DNA of 64,000 nt from Metaphire vulgaris (GCA_018105865.1 CM030861.1:2069984-2133983); one strand, 5' to 3'. Counted from the stretch's first letter, positions 41,988-53,922 are shown. The notes: generated from the letters alone by a model not told the origin. Made by a program: numbers and translations.

Positions 41988-42566
41988 CAGGGATATTTTT
42001 ACACCCCTAACACCCCAACACCCATCCCCCAATTTGAGACCGACACTCCCCAACACCCTCCATTTCAGCTATGGGATAACCTTTTTTGCTTGTCAGACTT
42101 TTTTTGCAGGAGACCCATTGGCGTAAAACACGGGGGGACGGCGGGGGACGGTCCCCCCCGAATAATTAGTTGGCGGAGACAGAGTATCAATTATCTCCCC
42201 AATGTTTTGGGCTATATGGTAAAAAATTATATCCTATCCCATGATGTTATGATGTTGATGCTATGCAGAATTACGCTAAATCCGCATTCTCTCATTTCGT
42301 GTGACCTTTTTTGCTTGTCAAGGTATTTGGAGAGGGGAAAATATTAGGCTGACCTTTTTTGCTTGTCAAGACGTATTTCATGGGCGATTTTAAGTGCCCA
42401 CCATAATATGCAATATCCCCCATAATGAAGGGGATTTTTATATTTCTGGGGGGTCAACTTCTAAAAAGTTATTCTATCCCCCTAATGTTGACGCCAGGTT
42501 TACGCCACTGAGACCCCCAGAATTTACCGAACACTCCCCAAATTGATATTCCTAGAAATAACCCTG
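41988..42566. mobile_element. hAT-type MITE, CAGGGATATTTTTACACC family, with nested MITE
   Basis: Ends CAGGGATATTTTTACACC and AGAAATAACCCTG; flanks ctcccttc and ctccctcc (7 of 8). Hosts 42116-42510. Confidence 0.9.
42116..42510. mobile_element. Nested hAT-type MITE, GGCGTAAA(A)C family
   Basis: Ends CATTGGCGTAAAACACGG and GGTTTACGCCACTG. AGACCC occurs on both sides, so the duplication is only partly readable. The interior has two GACCTTTTTTGCTTGTCA-type motifs. Confidence 0.8.
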
Positions 42567-43057
42567 CTCCCTCCGCATTCTGAGACACCACCGTAGGGAA
42601 GAGAGAAGGTGTAAGGATAGGGTTTGGGCTCTCAACCTTTTCATACAAGTTTGCGCCAATGGTTATCTGGCTTCCCATCTGTTATGTTGCGCAGTAGGAT
42701 ATATTACACATTGTTAGGACACAATAGTTTATCAAAAATTGCCTTTTTTCGCTGATAAAATTGTACCCAACATGGATACAATATTTCCACGAGCAGAGCG
42801 CATCACACAACTATCTTGGACTCTGTTTTATCCGACTACTCTAGTCAACAACAAACATTTGTCCATTACTTGGTACAGTATATATTTCATGTGCCATTTA
42901 CTGAGGGGCGTTGATTGCAAATACATTATTGACACTGGAATATTTTTATATTATATTCGGTACGTAAATGCAAGAATAATTATTATTGGAAATTATTGGA
43001 AATTAAAATTATAATTTTAATTTCCAATAACTTTTGAATTGTATTTGATACGCAAGG

Positions 43058-43100
43058 TATGTATGTATGTATGTATGTATGTATGTATGTATGTATGTAT

Positions 43101-43141
<41 letters not shown>
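43058..43141 (+). repeat. (GTAT)n then (ATT)n microsatellites
   Basis: About eleven GTAT units abut about twelve ATT units. The following 'ttgcgtttgccaaggttgatttaataaag' recurs at 33870 and 41510, marking a dispersed LINE/SINE-like 3' end. Confidence 0.95.
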
Positions 43142-44600
43142 GTGTTTTGGCCTTGCGTTTGCCAAGGTTGATTTAATAAAGTGATCTTGTATTGTATTGT
43201 ATTGTGCTCATATAAACCAAGTTGTATATGCGTTTGAGAATTTGTTTATTTGTCGTTGAGCTCCTGTAACTACAAAACTGTTGTTCAAAGCTGTGAGACC
43301 CTTAAAATTCTTAGTCAATAGCATATGCTTAGAAGTTAAAACTCCCATTAGGCCCCTAGGCTCCAATCTTTCCCCCACTTTTTGAGAGGATACCATAGGA
43401 AGAGGAAGGCATAGGTGTTGAACCCCCACCTTTTCATCCAAGTTTAAGGCCAGTAAGGAAGGGGTCTAGGGGGTGGCATTGGCAAAAACCTAATAAACAT
43501 TTTATGAGGTCCACTTTCTCATCCAAGTTTTCCCACCCCACTTTTTCAACCAAGTTGACGCCAATGTGGAAGGGAGAAGGTACTGTATAGGGTTAATGGA
43601 CCCTACATTTTCAACCAAATTTAAGTTAATAAGGAAGGGGTGTACGGGTTGGTAATAACATGCTAAGCATTTTATGGGATCCCACTTTTTCAACCAAGTT
43701 TGCGCCAATGGGGAAAGGAGAAGATATAGGGGTTGTATCCCCCACTTTTTCATCCAAGTTTACCGCCAGTGGCCGACAACTGTTCTGCTCTGTTTTCTAT
43801 AATTAGACTTCGATGAATTTGCCGAAGGACAGACTTTCAATCGGACGAACGGGGGAATGCGCGAACCAGATGCGTCTTGTTAATTGGCGAAATCATCGCT
43901 CGAGACCCGACGGCCAGAGTGGCGCAATTGCCCTTCGACAGGTGATAATCAATGTCTTTGATGCCAAAATGAACATCAGCTCAGATGATGTTCATCGCTA
44001 CAGGTGTGACTGGGGGAGGGGGAGATACGAAGTAACAGATCTCCTCAATTTGACTGACTGAGTAATCAGAGGATGTTTATACCCTCGTCATCCTCTTCTC
44101 ATCTGCTTCGTGCTCACTCTTTACCCCCACCCACCCCCACCCATCCCCACCACCACCACCTTCAGCTGTCATCATTGATGGCCCCACACCCTTCCAGCTC
44201 ATCCGTTTGACTTTCATCTTTCTCGGTCCTTCGGCAACTAATTCGCTGCTGCAATAAAGTGAAACCATTACCGTAGAAGTGCCGTAAATTCATCGATTTG
44301 GAGGGTGGACGGTGTTCGGCCGCGAACGAATCTCAATGTAATCCAACACAACTCTAATCTGCTGCAACTTTTCCAAAATCACAAAATTCTACTACTTAGC
44401 TTTCATCTTCGTCTGTGTTTTCACAAAATCGCAGATAATTTTTTTTCTTCCAGCAATTCTTCGACTCTAGATCTTCGTACGAGTCCACTCTCCCGTCGGT
44501 TGCATAATATCATGTTGTTACACAGCAGGGCAATTTGCAAACCAACGAAAACCGATTTAGGCCTACATCATATGATTACCTGATTAGGTTGTATGCACAA
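43142..44600. other. No gene recognised; local repeats
   Basis: 43380-43770 holds repeated 'cccactttttcatccaagttt' and 'gccaatggggaaaggagaag' segments, an irregular local repeat also related to the composite hAT interiors. 43800-44070 is GC-richer and may hold unique sequence, but I find no exon. Confidence 0.45.
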
Positions 44601-44604
44601 ACAG

Positions 44605-44925
44605 CTACACACACGCGCACACACACACAAACACTGACACACACACAAGCACACACATACACACGCGCGCACTCAGATACATACTAAAATACTCACAGCA
44701 CAAACATGCACAAATACATACATACAAAGATGCATACAATCAAAGATGTATACACACATAAACATACATACATACATACATACATACATACATACATACA
44801 TACATACATACATACATACATACATACATACATACATACATAACACTTACAACACACTTGCAAATATACATACGTACATACGTACATACATACATATATA
44901 CAATTATACATGTATATATGCATGC
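44605..44925 (+). repeat. (CA)n and (CATA)n arrays
   Basis: CA-rich sequence at 44605-44680, then about 20 CATA units at 44762-44842 and degenerate TACATACG after it. Confidence 0.95.
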
Positions 44926-45555
44926 ATTAATGCATACATATACGTATACATACCATGCTTTCCATTGCAATATCATTATCGTCAAATCATGGGTAATAGA
45001 ATGGAACTAGTTTGAATCTTTGGAATATGGAGGAGAGGTATAGATGGGGAGGTCTCCTAGAACTCCATGCGGCCAGTACCATTGGGGGGGGGGAGAGGGA
45101 GGAAATACTTCGCTAGGAAAAGTGGGCATTAGTAAAACCTCATCCACCGCGAGACCAAAAGGCATTCGAATCCGTTATGTTTAACTTTGATTCAGACATG
45201 AAACCCCCCTTTTTCATGAACCCGGTGCAGTTAAAAGCCCGCATATACACTAGGGAGGCCATATAATTGTCTTGCCCGTCAAGATACAATGTATCGCACC
45301 CGAGTGGACAACGCCGGACGAAGAAACGGAGGAAAAGGAGGCGGAAATTGGAGCCTTGGAGGGATGAAAGGACCGGTTTAGCCAGGCGTCATCTGTGGGT
45401 GGGACGTCAATTTATTACAGCAATTGTAAGACGCGATTAGAGGCGGAAAACTTTGTGTACGATGAACATTGAACCGTGAAATGTCCTAATAAAAGCTACT
45501 ATACCGCGGTTTTCACACAGGTTTACTTAGCCTCCTTCCTAAACCACTTTAAATC

Positions 45556-45577
45556 ACATTATTATTATTATTATTAT

Positions 45578-45630
<53 letters not shown>

Positions 45631-45639
45631 TAGTAGGCC

Positions 45640-45723
<84 letters not shown>

Positions 45724-45747
45724 GAGTAGTAGTAGTGTAGTAGGTGT

Positions 45748-45805
<58 letters not shown>

Positions 45806-45806
45806 G
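45556..45806 (+). repeat. Alternating (ATT)n and (AGT)n arrays
   Basis: Order ATT, AGT, ATT, AGT, ATT in five blocks, each of 7-20 units, a composite trinucleotide satellite. GGCCTATT and GGTGTAGT separate blocks. Confidence 0.97.
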
Positions 45807-47543
45807 AGACCGTGTTTATAATATGCAACGATTTTCTATTTCTCGAGATTTTATCGCGCAATTTCCAAATTATATTTTAAAATTTAGGTCTATGTATTTT
45901 TATTATTGTGGTCGGTAGAATTAGGACGAAAAGGTGAGGGAGAGAGGTGCAACCCATAAGCTCTCAAAAGTGCTGGTGGAGGGTCTCGAGCCTAATAGAA
46001 GTTTACGCTCTGATCGGTGGTACTAATTTAAAAAAAAAAATTAGCTCACATTATCTTCATGAAGTAAAAACTTACTGGGCTAAACATTTCTTCCTGATAT
46101 AAGCTGCCTCGTGGTTTTCTAGTCTTGCTAATATCAATGTTCCCTCTAAGCTGTGCGCGTGTGCGCGCGCGCGCACAGTGGTCGCAAGGCAAGCACACAA
46201 AGGAAAAAATGGAGCGCACAAATTTTTGAAATTTCCCCCATTGCTTTCATATCATATACGTAATTACTGATAAAAATTTACTATTTATTGTGAACTTGTA
46301 ACGGTTCCATACAATTACTAACTTCTGGTCTAGACTATGGGCTAAAGGTCTCGTATTTAATAATATTATTTGTGTAAAGCACGCGGATCCAAATATCGAT
46401 AGAATTCAAAGAGCAGAAGGCCAGCGATAGAAACGTCTTAAAATAGAGATGTAAAATCATTGACGTAAACGTGGAAGAAAATGTGGGGGAGCCGAACCCT
46501 GTTCCTTCCCCATTCCCTATGGCAGCCTCTCAAAAATCTGGGACTTGCACCGAGAGGCCTAATAGAAGCTTACGCCTATGTTTGAAATGAAAACGAACAT
46601 CGACTTCATTTAAGAGTTCATAATTGCGCTTGATTGTGAACAATTTCAAGATCTAACAAATCGAATGGATATAGGAGGAACATGTCTGACATTCAGCGCA
46701 AACTGTAAACCGCAATTTAGCTTAATGAAAATCCTGAAGAACAAGAGAAGAAATCAATTACAAAAGGGATTGCCAAACATTTTGGAACTGCGCCCAGCTT
46801 CAGCGATTTTGTAACGTGCCGCGGCCCTAATAATAACATGTAATATGAAAATAATGAGTTACGCCATCTGGCGAACGTTGGTTGAAAGGAATCTTCTGAA
46901 TTTTGAAAAAATGGCAAAACAAAAGCTCTGCTTTAATTTGAATTAGAATATGGCAAATATATTAAAATATAATAGTGAGAATTGTTCATAATATTGCCAA
47001 ATTAGGCAAAAATGATAGAAATAAATATCGAAATTTCTTGAAAACTGTCTTCTTTAAACTTTTGCCAGGAGCATACCTTTATTACGCGTGTTAAAATTCC
47101 TATGAGTATGGCAAAATCGCTTAACCGCTGGGTTTAAACAGCGAACTTGAGGGCAGTGCACTAGATTACGTATTGGTCGTGGAGTTTCAGAGCAAAATGA
47201 TAGGATACGCTTTCCTGGCGTTATTAGTTAGTTAGTTAGTTAGTTAGTTAATGTGCCAACTAAGTTATATTGCGAAATAAGATTGCTTTTCGAAAGAAAT
47301 ATAGGCCAGGGATTTCTAAACTTTTTGAAACTGTGCGACTCACTCCTGCGGTTTTGTAACATATGCCGCGACCCTGCAAACTTATTGTCAACTAAATTAA
47401 ATAAAACAATAATTATTTTAATATAAGCCGTATATGGAGTGCTTCAGGCTTACTTGCAACTTTCAAGGCTTGTGAAATTGTGGCATTGGTTAGATTACGA
47501 CACTTTTGGATGTAATTTCGCGCTACCCCGCGACCCACTAGAC

Positions 47544-47833
47544 CAGTGGTTCACAGACCCCTTTGTCTCGCGGACCACTTTTGAAGATCAACAATTTCTC
47601 GCGGACCACCTGAAAATTGAGAAAAATCATGGCAACTGACAAACAAAAAAACCTTATAGCAATTTACTAAAATTCTTCACAAGCCAAACAAGGTTTAAAA
47701 ACCATATCGCAACTTACTGAAATACGTCTAATCTTTATTAACGTTTTTTCAGAATCTGCCGCGGACCACTAGAGTACTAGACCCCCTCTCGCGGACCACT
47801 TTTGGCCCGCAGGCCACGGTTTGAGAACCTCTG
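47544..47833. mobile_element. hAT-type MITE, CAGTGGTTCACAGACC family
   Basis: Ends CAGTGGTTCACAGACC and GGTTTGAGAACCTCTG, Charlie-like; perfect 8-bp duplication CACTAGAC. GCGGACCAC recurs four times inside. Confidence 0.94.
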
Positions 47834-47984
47834 CACTAGACTGAGCCCTGCGACCCACTGTTGGGTCGCGACCCACAGTTTGGGAAGCACTGGATTAGAG
47901 GAATACCATCTATACATATTGATGCGCATTAAGAGTCATCTTCCTGGAGGATGGGTAACTAACCTGGATAGAATGGGCACATAG

Positions 47985-48192
47985 CAGTGTTTAACCTAGA
48001 CTCCTGGACTCCGGGGAAAACTGACAAAGCCGGGGGAAACTGACAAAGCCGGGGGAAACTGACAAAGCCGGGGGGAATTCTGCTAGGGGGCTGCTGTTAG
48101 TTGATGTAGTATGCCAAAATTTCCAGGGGAATTTGAAATTTCCGGAGGGGAAAAAGGGCAATCCCCCCGGAAACGGCCTAGATTAAACCCTG
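47985..48192. mobile_element. hAT-type MITE, CAGTGTTTAATCTAG family
   Basis: Ends CAGTGTTTAACCTAG and CTAGATTAAACCCTG; perfect 8-bp duplication GCACATAG. Contains three tandem AAACTGACAAAGCCGGGGG units. Confidence 0.94.
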
Positions 48193-48771
48193 GCACATAG
48201 TAAGGATCGAAGAGAAACTCTAAAGGCATGAAAATCAAAACCACTTTGCAAATTTGTAATGGTTGATTTGTGATGCTTGAATTTTTAAACTAATGAGTGT
48301 CTTATATGCATGTTAGACTGCGAGTGTAATCATAGTCGTAAACTACTACTATTATGGCTCTATACTCGAACCCCAACTTTTTGAGAGGCTACCATAGGAA
48401 AGGAGAAGATATAGGGTTTGAGTGCCCACTTTTTCATTCGAGTTTACGCCACCGCATGTGTTTATATTCTAAACTGATGGGAAAATTGTAAAAAGCGGAT
48501 CATTGACCGATAAGAGTGTTCTGAGATGTATTAACATGTTAGCAAAATATGTCATGTTGATTTCTGACAAATTCTCGGCGCGCACAGAAGTTGACTTTCC
48601 ATGTGCATTTTTGCACACAAGAAATTTCATGCACACACGGACTAAAAAAAATTAGATGGAACATTGCTTGCTATCCTTAATTAATTATTAGTTTGAAATT
48701 CTGAAAATGAACTACTATAGATCTACTGTTGCAAACAATCGCAAAATTGTTATAGCAGATTTTCTGATCAT

Positions 48772-48920
48772 GGGCGTCCGCATAAATTTTTCCAGGGGGA
48801 TGCAAAACAGGGTCTTGTGACGAACTAAATGAAAAAATTTCCAGGAGGTGCAAAACGAAGTTTTGTGGCGAAAGAAGCAAGTAATTTTACTTTTTTCATA
48901 ACTCCACAATTTTTCAGGAG
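48772..48920. mobile_element. Truncated CATGGGCGTCCG-family MITE
   Basis: Starts CATGGGCGTCCGCAT with the same interior as 38857 and stops after 'cacaatttttcaggagggg' without a right terminus. Confidence 0.75.
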
Positions 48921-49264
48921 GGGCGTTAACTCGGATGAAAGATTTGGGGCCCAACCTCTATACCCAGGGCCGGTCTTAGGCACAGGCACAGCATGTAGTT
49001 GCTTATAGGGCGTCAAGATCCAAAGGACGCCAATCCGTGCCAATTTTTTTACCAAAAATTTAATTACAACGCCTCTTTTCATTTAAAATCAAAACATCCG
49101 TTTATGTTATGGAACTGATTAAAATTTAATAATAATTATTGTTTGATTTCATTGACCTTTTCAAGTTATTCCGATTCAATATGTATTTCGAACTTTGATA
49201 ATCTGAGGTTGAATACTAATAAAGGTATAATAGTAAATACACTGTACAAAACTTTATTTAAAAC

Positions 49265-49410
49265 AGTAGCGTCATTTCACACTTTTCTTGGGAGGGGCGA
49301 GATATTTTTTGCAAATTTCTTGCAATTTTTTGAAAATTGTTGGCATTTTTTGGCAAAATGTTGGCAATCTTTTTCAATTTTTAGGTAAATTTAGGCAAAT
49401 GACGGCATTA
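49265..49410. repeat. Repeat with TTTTTGGCAA units
   Basis: Starts AGTAGCGTCATTTCACAC, then degenerate TTTTGGCAA repeats. Same arrangement at 51207-51380 and 61420-61645; a MITE family interior. Confidence 0.7.
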
Positions 49411-49973
49411 TGACGCCATTGATTTAAAATAACTCCGTTTTAACGCAATGTTTTGGCTGATTCGTCCTGGGGGAGGGATAACCGTGATGTCACAGGGTGT
49501 CCGAGTTGGGAGAAGTAGAGTAGATAACTGCAAAATGTATGCTTTGCCTGGAGGCGCCATTTCGGCTACGTCCGGCCCTGGTCATATCTTCCCCTTCTCT
49601 GATAACCTCTCGAAAAGTGGAGGGCGCTCGAGTTTAGAGACCTACTAGAAGTTTACGCCTAGGTGTAAGCTTTTAGGCTTAAATATATGCAACTAGGCTC
49701 GACATAATGTTTTCTCAGAAGCGCTTCGTAATGGGTTGGTTGTTGTAAACTGTTAAGAGCTAATAAGGCGTAACATTAGATTGTATTTTATGACGAAATG
49801 AGCGGAAAATCGGATTATCGGAACTCGCTTTGGTTCGACGGAAATTGCCGATAAATCAAAGGCGACATTCACTCAACCGTGAACTTTTAAACGATCAGAC
49901 AAACAGAATGAGTGCACTTGAATAAGAGTGGGTGTGTGCACTGATGCGTGACATGACAAAGATCGTTACTGAC

Positions 49974-50213
49974 CAGTGGCGTAGACACGATTTCCGGAAG
50001 AGGGGTCTGGTTTCGATCGTGACCAAAAACTTTTTTGCAAACAAATTCAATTTTCTATAGCGCTTAGAAATTGTTTCGGTCGGCAGCCAGACAAGGGGGG
50101 GTTGCCAAAATCGCGTCCGAAAATGAAAAATGTATGAAAAGTATGTAAAAAAAAATTTCGTCCGCAGCCAAGAGGGGTGGTTTAAACCCCAAACCCCCTT
50201 GGCTACGCCTCTG
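49974..50213. mobile_element. hAT-type MITE, CAGTGGCGTAGAC family
   Basis: Ends CAGTGGCGTAGAC and GGCTACGCCTCTG; flanks ttactgac and ttcctgac (7 of 8). Confidence 0.9.
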
Positions 50214-50277
50214 TTCCTGACGTAAATTACATTACGCTGCACTTTGGAATTTGAAATAAAAACTTGCCTAAATGACA

Positions 50278-50397
50278 GCTTCTTCTCTTTCTCCTTCATC
50301 ATCATCACCATCTTCTTCTTCTTCTTCTTCTTCAAGTTCTTCTCCTATTCCTCTTCCTCCTCTTCCTCCTCCTCCTCCTCCTCCTCCTTCTTTTCCA
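50278..50397 (+). repeat. (CTT)n / (CCT)n pyrimidine repeat
   Basis: CTT then CCT triplets with CAT interruptions. Confidence 0.93.
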
Positions 50398-50511
50398 GAT
50401 GGCTAATGAGGCTAATAATCGCCAATTGTTCTGAATGATTCACAGTCTGTAGCATTTTGTTTTTTTCTAAATAGGAATGATGACTACCTACCCATGGGAA
50501 TTGTTCGGTTA

Positions 50512-50975
50512 GGGGCCGTCCATGAATGACGTCTCATGCGATTTTGACATTTTTGACCCTCCTCGCCTCGTCACAAGTCGCCACAAAATGTCAGACCCCT
50601 AAAAAATGACGTCACAACGCGTTAACCCCTTCTTTCTAATGTCAAAATTAATGTTTCAACGCTCTTATTTCTGGAATGAAGCGGGTATTGCAATGAATTC
50701 GTTTGAAAATATATACTCATTTCAATTATCATAGTTGAAGCGATATTCAGAAACATTTTCAAACTAGTTTTAAAAAATGAATTATAATTAAATGTAAAAT
50801 ACGTTCAACTTTTCGATAACATAACGTTGCGTTATTAATGACAATATTTAGTATTATGTGATGTCCCATTTCTGGACGCCCCCCCCCCCCCCATCCCCGT
50901 CGTCACACATCGTCACAAATGTTTGAACTTTGAACCTCTCCTCCTAAGTGCGTGACGTCATTTATGGACGGTCCC
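50512..50975. mobile_element. PIF/Harbinger-like MITE, GGGGCCGTCCAT ends
   Basis: Ends GGGGCCGTCCATGAATGACG and CGTCATTTATGGACGGTCCC, flanked by TTA on both sides, the target preference of PIF/Harbinger elements. No transposase. Confidence 0.8.
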
Positions 50976-51203
50976 TTATTATAAATTCGGTTTAGCAGTT
51001 CTGTTGTCTTTGACTGACTGCATATTCAGGACATTGGCCTAATAGGCCTAATGTCGTTTAGGCCGATTTTAATCCAGTGGTAGTCAAAATTATTTACAAT
51101 GAAACAATATGGTCTTTCTATTGGTCCACTCTGTGTATTTAGGCCTATCAACGGTTATAAAACATTCTGAGAGGCTGAGACCCTTTCACGCATCCAGTAG
51201 GCC

Positions 51204-51495
51204 TAGCGTCATTTCACAATTTTCTTGGAGGGTGGAAAGATAATTTGTTGGCCAAGTTTGGGCATTTTTGTCCAATTTGGGGCAATTTTTGACAAATTTT
51301 GGGCAATTTTGGGCCAATTTTGGCAAATTTGTAAATATTTGACATTTTTGCAAATTTATGGCAATCTTTGGCGCTTTTTGCACATTCCACATTAATTAAT
51401 CAATTTAATACATTATAAATTATTTATTTTCTTGGGGGATAGAGGGGGCACGGCCCCTCTGTCCCCCCAGATGACGCCCCTGCACGCTTCACGCT
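51204..51495. mobile_element. MITE with TTTTGGCAA interior
   Basis: Left 'ctagcgtcatttcac', right 'cagatgacgcccctg'. Interior of TTTTGGCAA-like units and a G-run. Terminal duplication not readable. Confidence 0.6.
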
Positions 51496-51699
51496 GCTTA
51501 GCAGAGATCAACATTCTGACCATGTAGGATTGTAAGGCCTATTTGTGAGTTCACTTCGTGAGTGGGTCTAAAGGGTGGGGAGGGGAATTCAAGTGTCACG
51601 AGTGAGAAAAATTGACGCGAAAATTGATTTTCGATTCATTTTCTATTATCCATCTTTTTATAGGTTGATGAAGCAGTCAATAATATTAATAATATTGTA

Positions 51700-52215
51700 T
51701 CATCATCATCGTCAACAACCATAGGCTCAACGCCCGTAGGTGCCCGATGCCTTTTCCACTATTGTCTCCCACACCTCTCTGTTTTGCGCGCATGGCTTAG
51801 CCTTTGTAGGCTGTCTCCGCCCCACTGCGCAATGTCGTCGCCCATTCTCTGTGTGGTCCAGTGGCGGCTCCACCTATTGAGTGCCTGGCCCCCCCAGTGG
51901 CCCCCCAGTTGGAACCTATACTTAATGATACATACATTAAACAACAAATAGTTGGCCCCCATGATTAGAAGTTGCCCCCCCAACGGCCCCCCCACTTGCC
52001 AAATTCTAGAGCCGCCACTGGTGTGGTCTGCCCCTTCTGTTCGTTCCCTCCATTATTCCAAACACTAAGGTCTTGATTTTTTTTGTCCTTCATTCTACAG
52101 ATATGCCCAAACAGCCTTAGTTTTCTTTTTATACTCATCTGCATTAAATTTTCTTTCATTTGTACTCTCTGATATATCTCCTCATTATGTATCTTGTCTA
52201 TTAATCGGATTCGTT
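51700..52215 (-). mobile_element. Non-LTR retrotransposon C-terminal fragment split by a MITE
   Basis: Minus-strand translation gives RIRLIDKIHNEEIYQRVQM, SIKRKLRLFGHICRMKD and, after the MITE, AMRAKQRGVGDNSGKGIG. Same LINE region as at 40320 and 25560. Confidence 0.75.
51859..52020. mobile_element. hAT-type MITE, CAGTGGCGGCTCC family
   Basis: Ends CAGTGGCGGCTCC and AGAGCCGCCACTG; perfect 8-bp duplication GTGTGGTC, nested in the LINE fragment. Confidence 0.96.
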
Positions 52216-52294
52216 GTAATTTCCGGTAGCACTTTCAAACGTTAATATTTGCTTATGCAGTTATATATCGTTCAAATGGACGTTGCATTCGACG

Positions 52295-52366
52295 TCCTCG
52301 TTAGTATAGTGGCAAGTATCCCCGCCTGTCACGCGGGAGACCGGGGTTCAATTCCCCGGCGGGGAG
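52295..52366 (+). tRNA. tRNA-Asp (anticodon GUC)
   Basis: 72 bases. Acceptor strands TCCTCGT and GCGGGGA pair with G-T wobbles; D arm TTAGTATAGTGG; anticodon loop CTGTCAC; T arm CCGGGGTTCAATTCCCCGG. The T loop has TTCAATTC where TTCGATTC is usual. No intron. A T4 run follows at 52374. Looks functional. Confidence 0.96.
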
Positions 52367-52894
52367 TATTCATTTTGGTGTGCAGAAGTACCGGTACTGA
52401 CCTGTAAAGTAATAATTACTAGGTTTCCTCTATTGTTTGGTATAAAACTTACGCATGAGTGTGTTTTTGCACTTTTCAATTTTCGTCTTTGATACGTAAA
52501 AATGTAAAGTTAGGTAAAAATTAGCATTATATTTTCAAAATATCTTTCCTCGATCATGTCCATATGTCCCTGTTTCTTGGCGGTTCCTCAAAGTTAAGTA
52601 CGTAAGAATGCTGCAACCACAATAATAATTGTTAATGGAAATAATTAATGTCACGTGATTACTGCTTTTAATTATGCTTAAAAATCCGAATTTTGATATA
52701 AAACTTGCTTCTCCTGTAGAAAGGACTTCTGAGAATTTTCAGTTTCGTTTTATGACAGAACAGATGACCAGATGACCAGATGACCAGATGACATAAATAC
52801 CGAGCATTCATTTGGGCACAACGCTTGATTAAACGGCAAAACGAGAAATCAATCTTTGCTTTGAAACATCTGAAACGCGTAAAAAATGATTAAC

Positions 52895-52967
52895 TGGAGA
52901 ACCGGGGTATCGATCCCCGTACCTCTCGCATGCTAAGCGAGCGCTCTACCATGTGAGCTAGTTCCCC
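52895..52967 (-). tRNA. tRNA-Ala (anticodon AGC)
   Basis: 73 bases ending in discriminator A. Acceptor GGGGAAC pairs with GTTCTCC; D arm TAGCTCACATGGTAGAGC; anticodon loop CTTAGCATG; T loop GGATCGATACC. The acceptor has G-T at position 3. A run of six T follows 8 bases downstream, a good Pol III stop. Tail-to-tail with tRNA-Asp, 528 bp apart. Confidence 0.96.
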
Positions 52968-53350
52968 AACTGATGGCCCTTTTCGTTTCTTAGCATATAG
53001 TAGGCCTATCGGAGGCCCCTGCTTAATTAACGTGACTGGTTTTATACAGTGAGGATACAGACAGTCGTAGAAAGTTTCAAGTAGGCTATTTTGTTTCTAT
53101 TTGGTCACTTGCTTTTGGTGCCATTTCAAAATCTGACAGATTTCGTTAGATCTTTGACGACAGGTAATAGTTTATGGATCAATTGCGAACGATCAAAAGG
53201 CATATTAGCCCCTTAACCGTGTATTTAACTGTAACTCAATGTAAAATGGACGGATATATCCGGGATCCCCAGTTAAGGGGCTAAGTGATTATTGTTGACG
53301 GAGTATTTGGTTTCGTGGAAACCTCAAGATCATGAGATACAGATGTCGTC
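52968..53350. other. No gene recognised
   Basis: Contains 'ctgtaactcaatgtaaaatg(a/g)acggatatatccgggatccc(t/c)agttaaggggtta', also present at 24536-24592: a dispersed pair spanning about 55 bp with a palindromic GGATATATCC core. Confidence 0.7.
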
Positions 53351-53351
53351 A

Positions 53352-53922
53352 TGTAAGTATGTATTGTATGATTGTGTATGTATTGTATGATTGTATGATT
53401 GTGTATGTATTGTATGATTGTGTATGTATTGTAAGATTGTGTATGTATTGTATGATTGTATGATTGTATATGTATTGTATGATTGTATGATTGTATATGT
53501 ATTGTATGATTGTATGATTGTGTATGTATTGTATGATTGTGTATGTATTGTATGATTGTATGATTGTGTATGTATTGTAAGATTGTGTATGTATTGTAAG
53601 ATTGTGTATGTATTGTATGATTGTATGATTGTATATGTATTGTATGATTGTATGATTGTATATGTATTGTATGATTGTATGATTGTGTATGTATTGTATG
53701 ATTGTGTATGTATTGTATGATTGTATGATTGTGTATGTATTGTATGATTGTATGATTGTGTATGTATTGTAAGATTGTGTATGTATTGTAAGATTGTGTA
53801 TGTATTGTATGATTGTATGATTGTATATGTATTGTATGATTGTGTATGTATTGTATGATTGTATGATTGTGTATGTATTGTATGATTGTATGATTGTGTA
53901 TGTATTGTATGCTTGTATCTCT
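53352..53922 (+). repeat. TGTATGTATTGTATGATTG minisatellite with higher-order structure
   Basis: Basic units TGTATGTAT, TGTATGATTG and TGTAAGATTG. The AAGATTG variant recurs with a spacing near 190 bp (for example 53599 and 53789), so larger blocks were duplicated. All three minus frames stay open for about 600 bp (Ile/His/Asn/Thr/Tyr/Gln repeats), which is an artefact of composition. Confidence 0.97.

Larger units (their letters stand above)
46135..48666 (-). mobile_element. Composite hAT element with two further nested MITEs
   Basis: Ends CAATGTTCCCTCTAAGC and TTAGATGGAACATTG. Left flank CTTGCTAATAT against right flank CTTGCTAT suggests an 8-bp duplication with a 3-bp insertion. Contains the inner element between about 46757 and 47893, CGCCATCTGGCGAACGTTGG, and MITEs at 47544-47833 and 47985-48192. 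Confidence 0.85.

Noticed and set aside
44305..44583. 92-residue plus-strand frame
   Set aside because: No splice signals, no recognisable domain and no similarity to neighbours.
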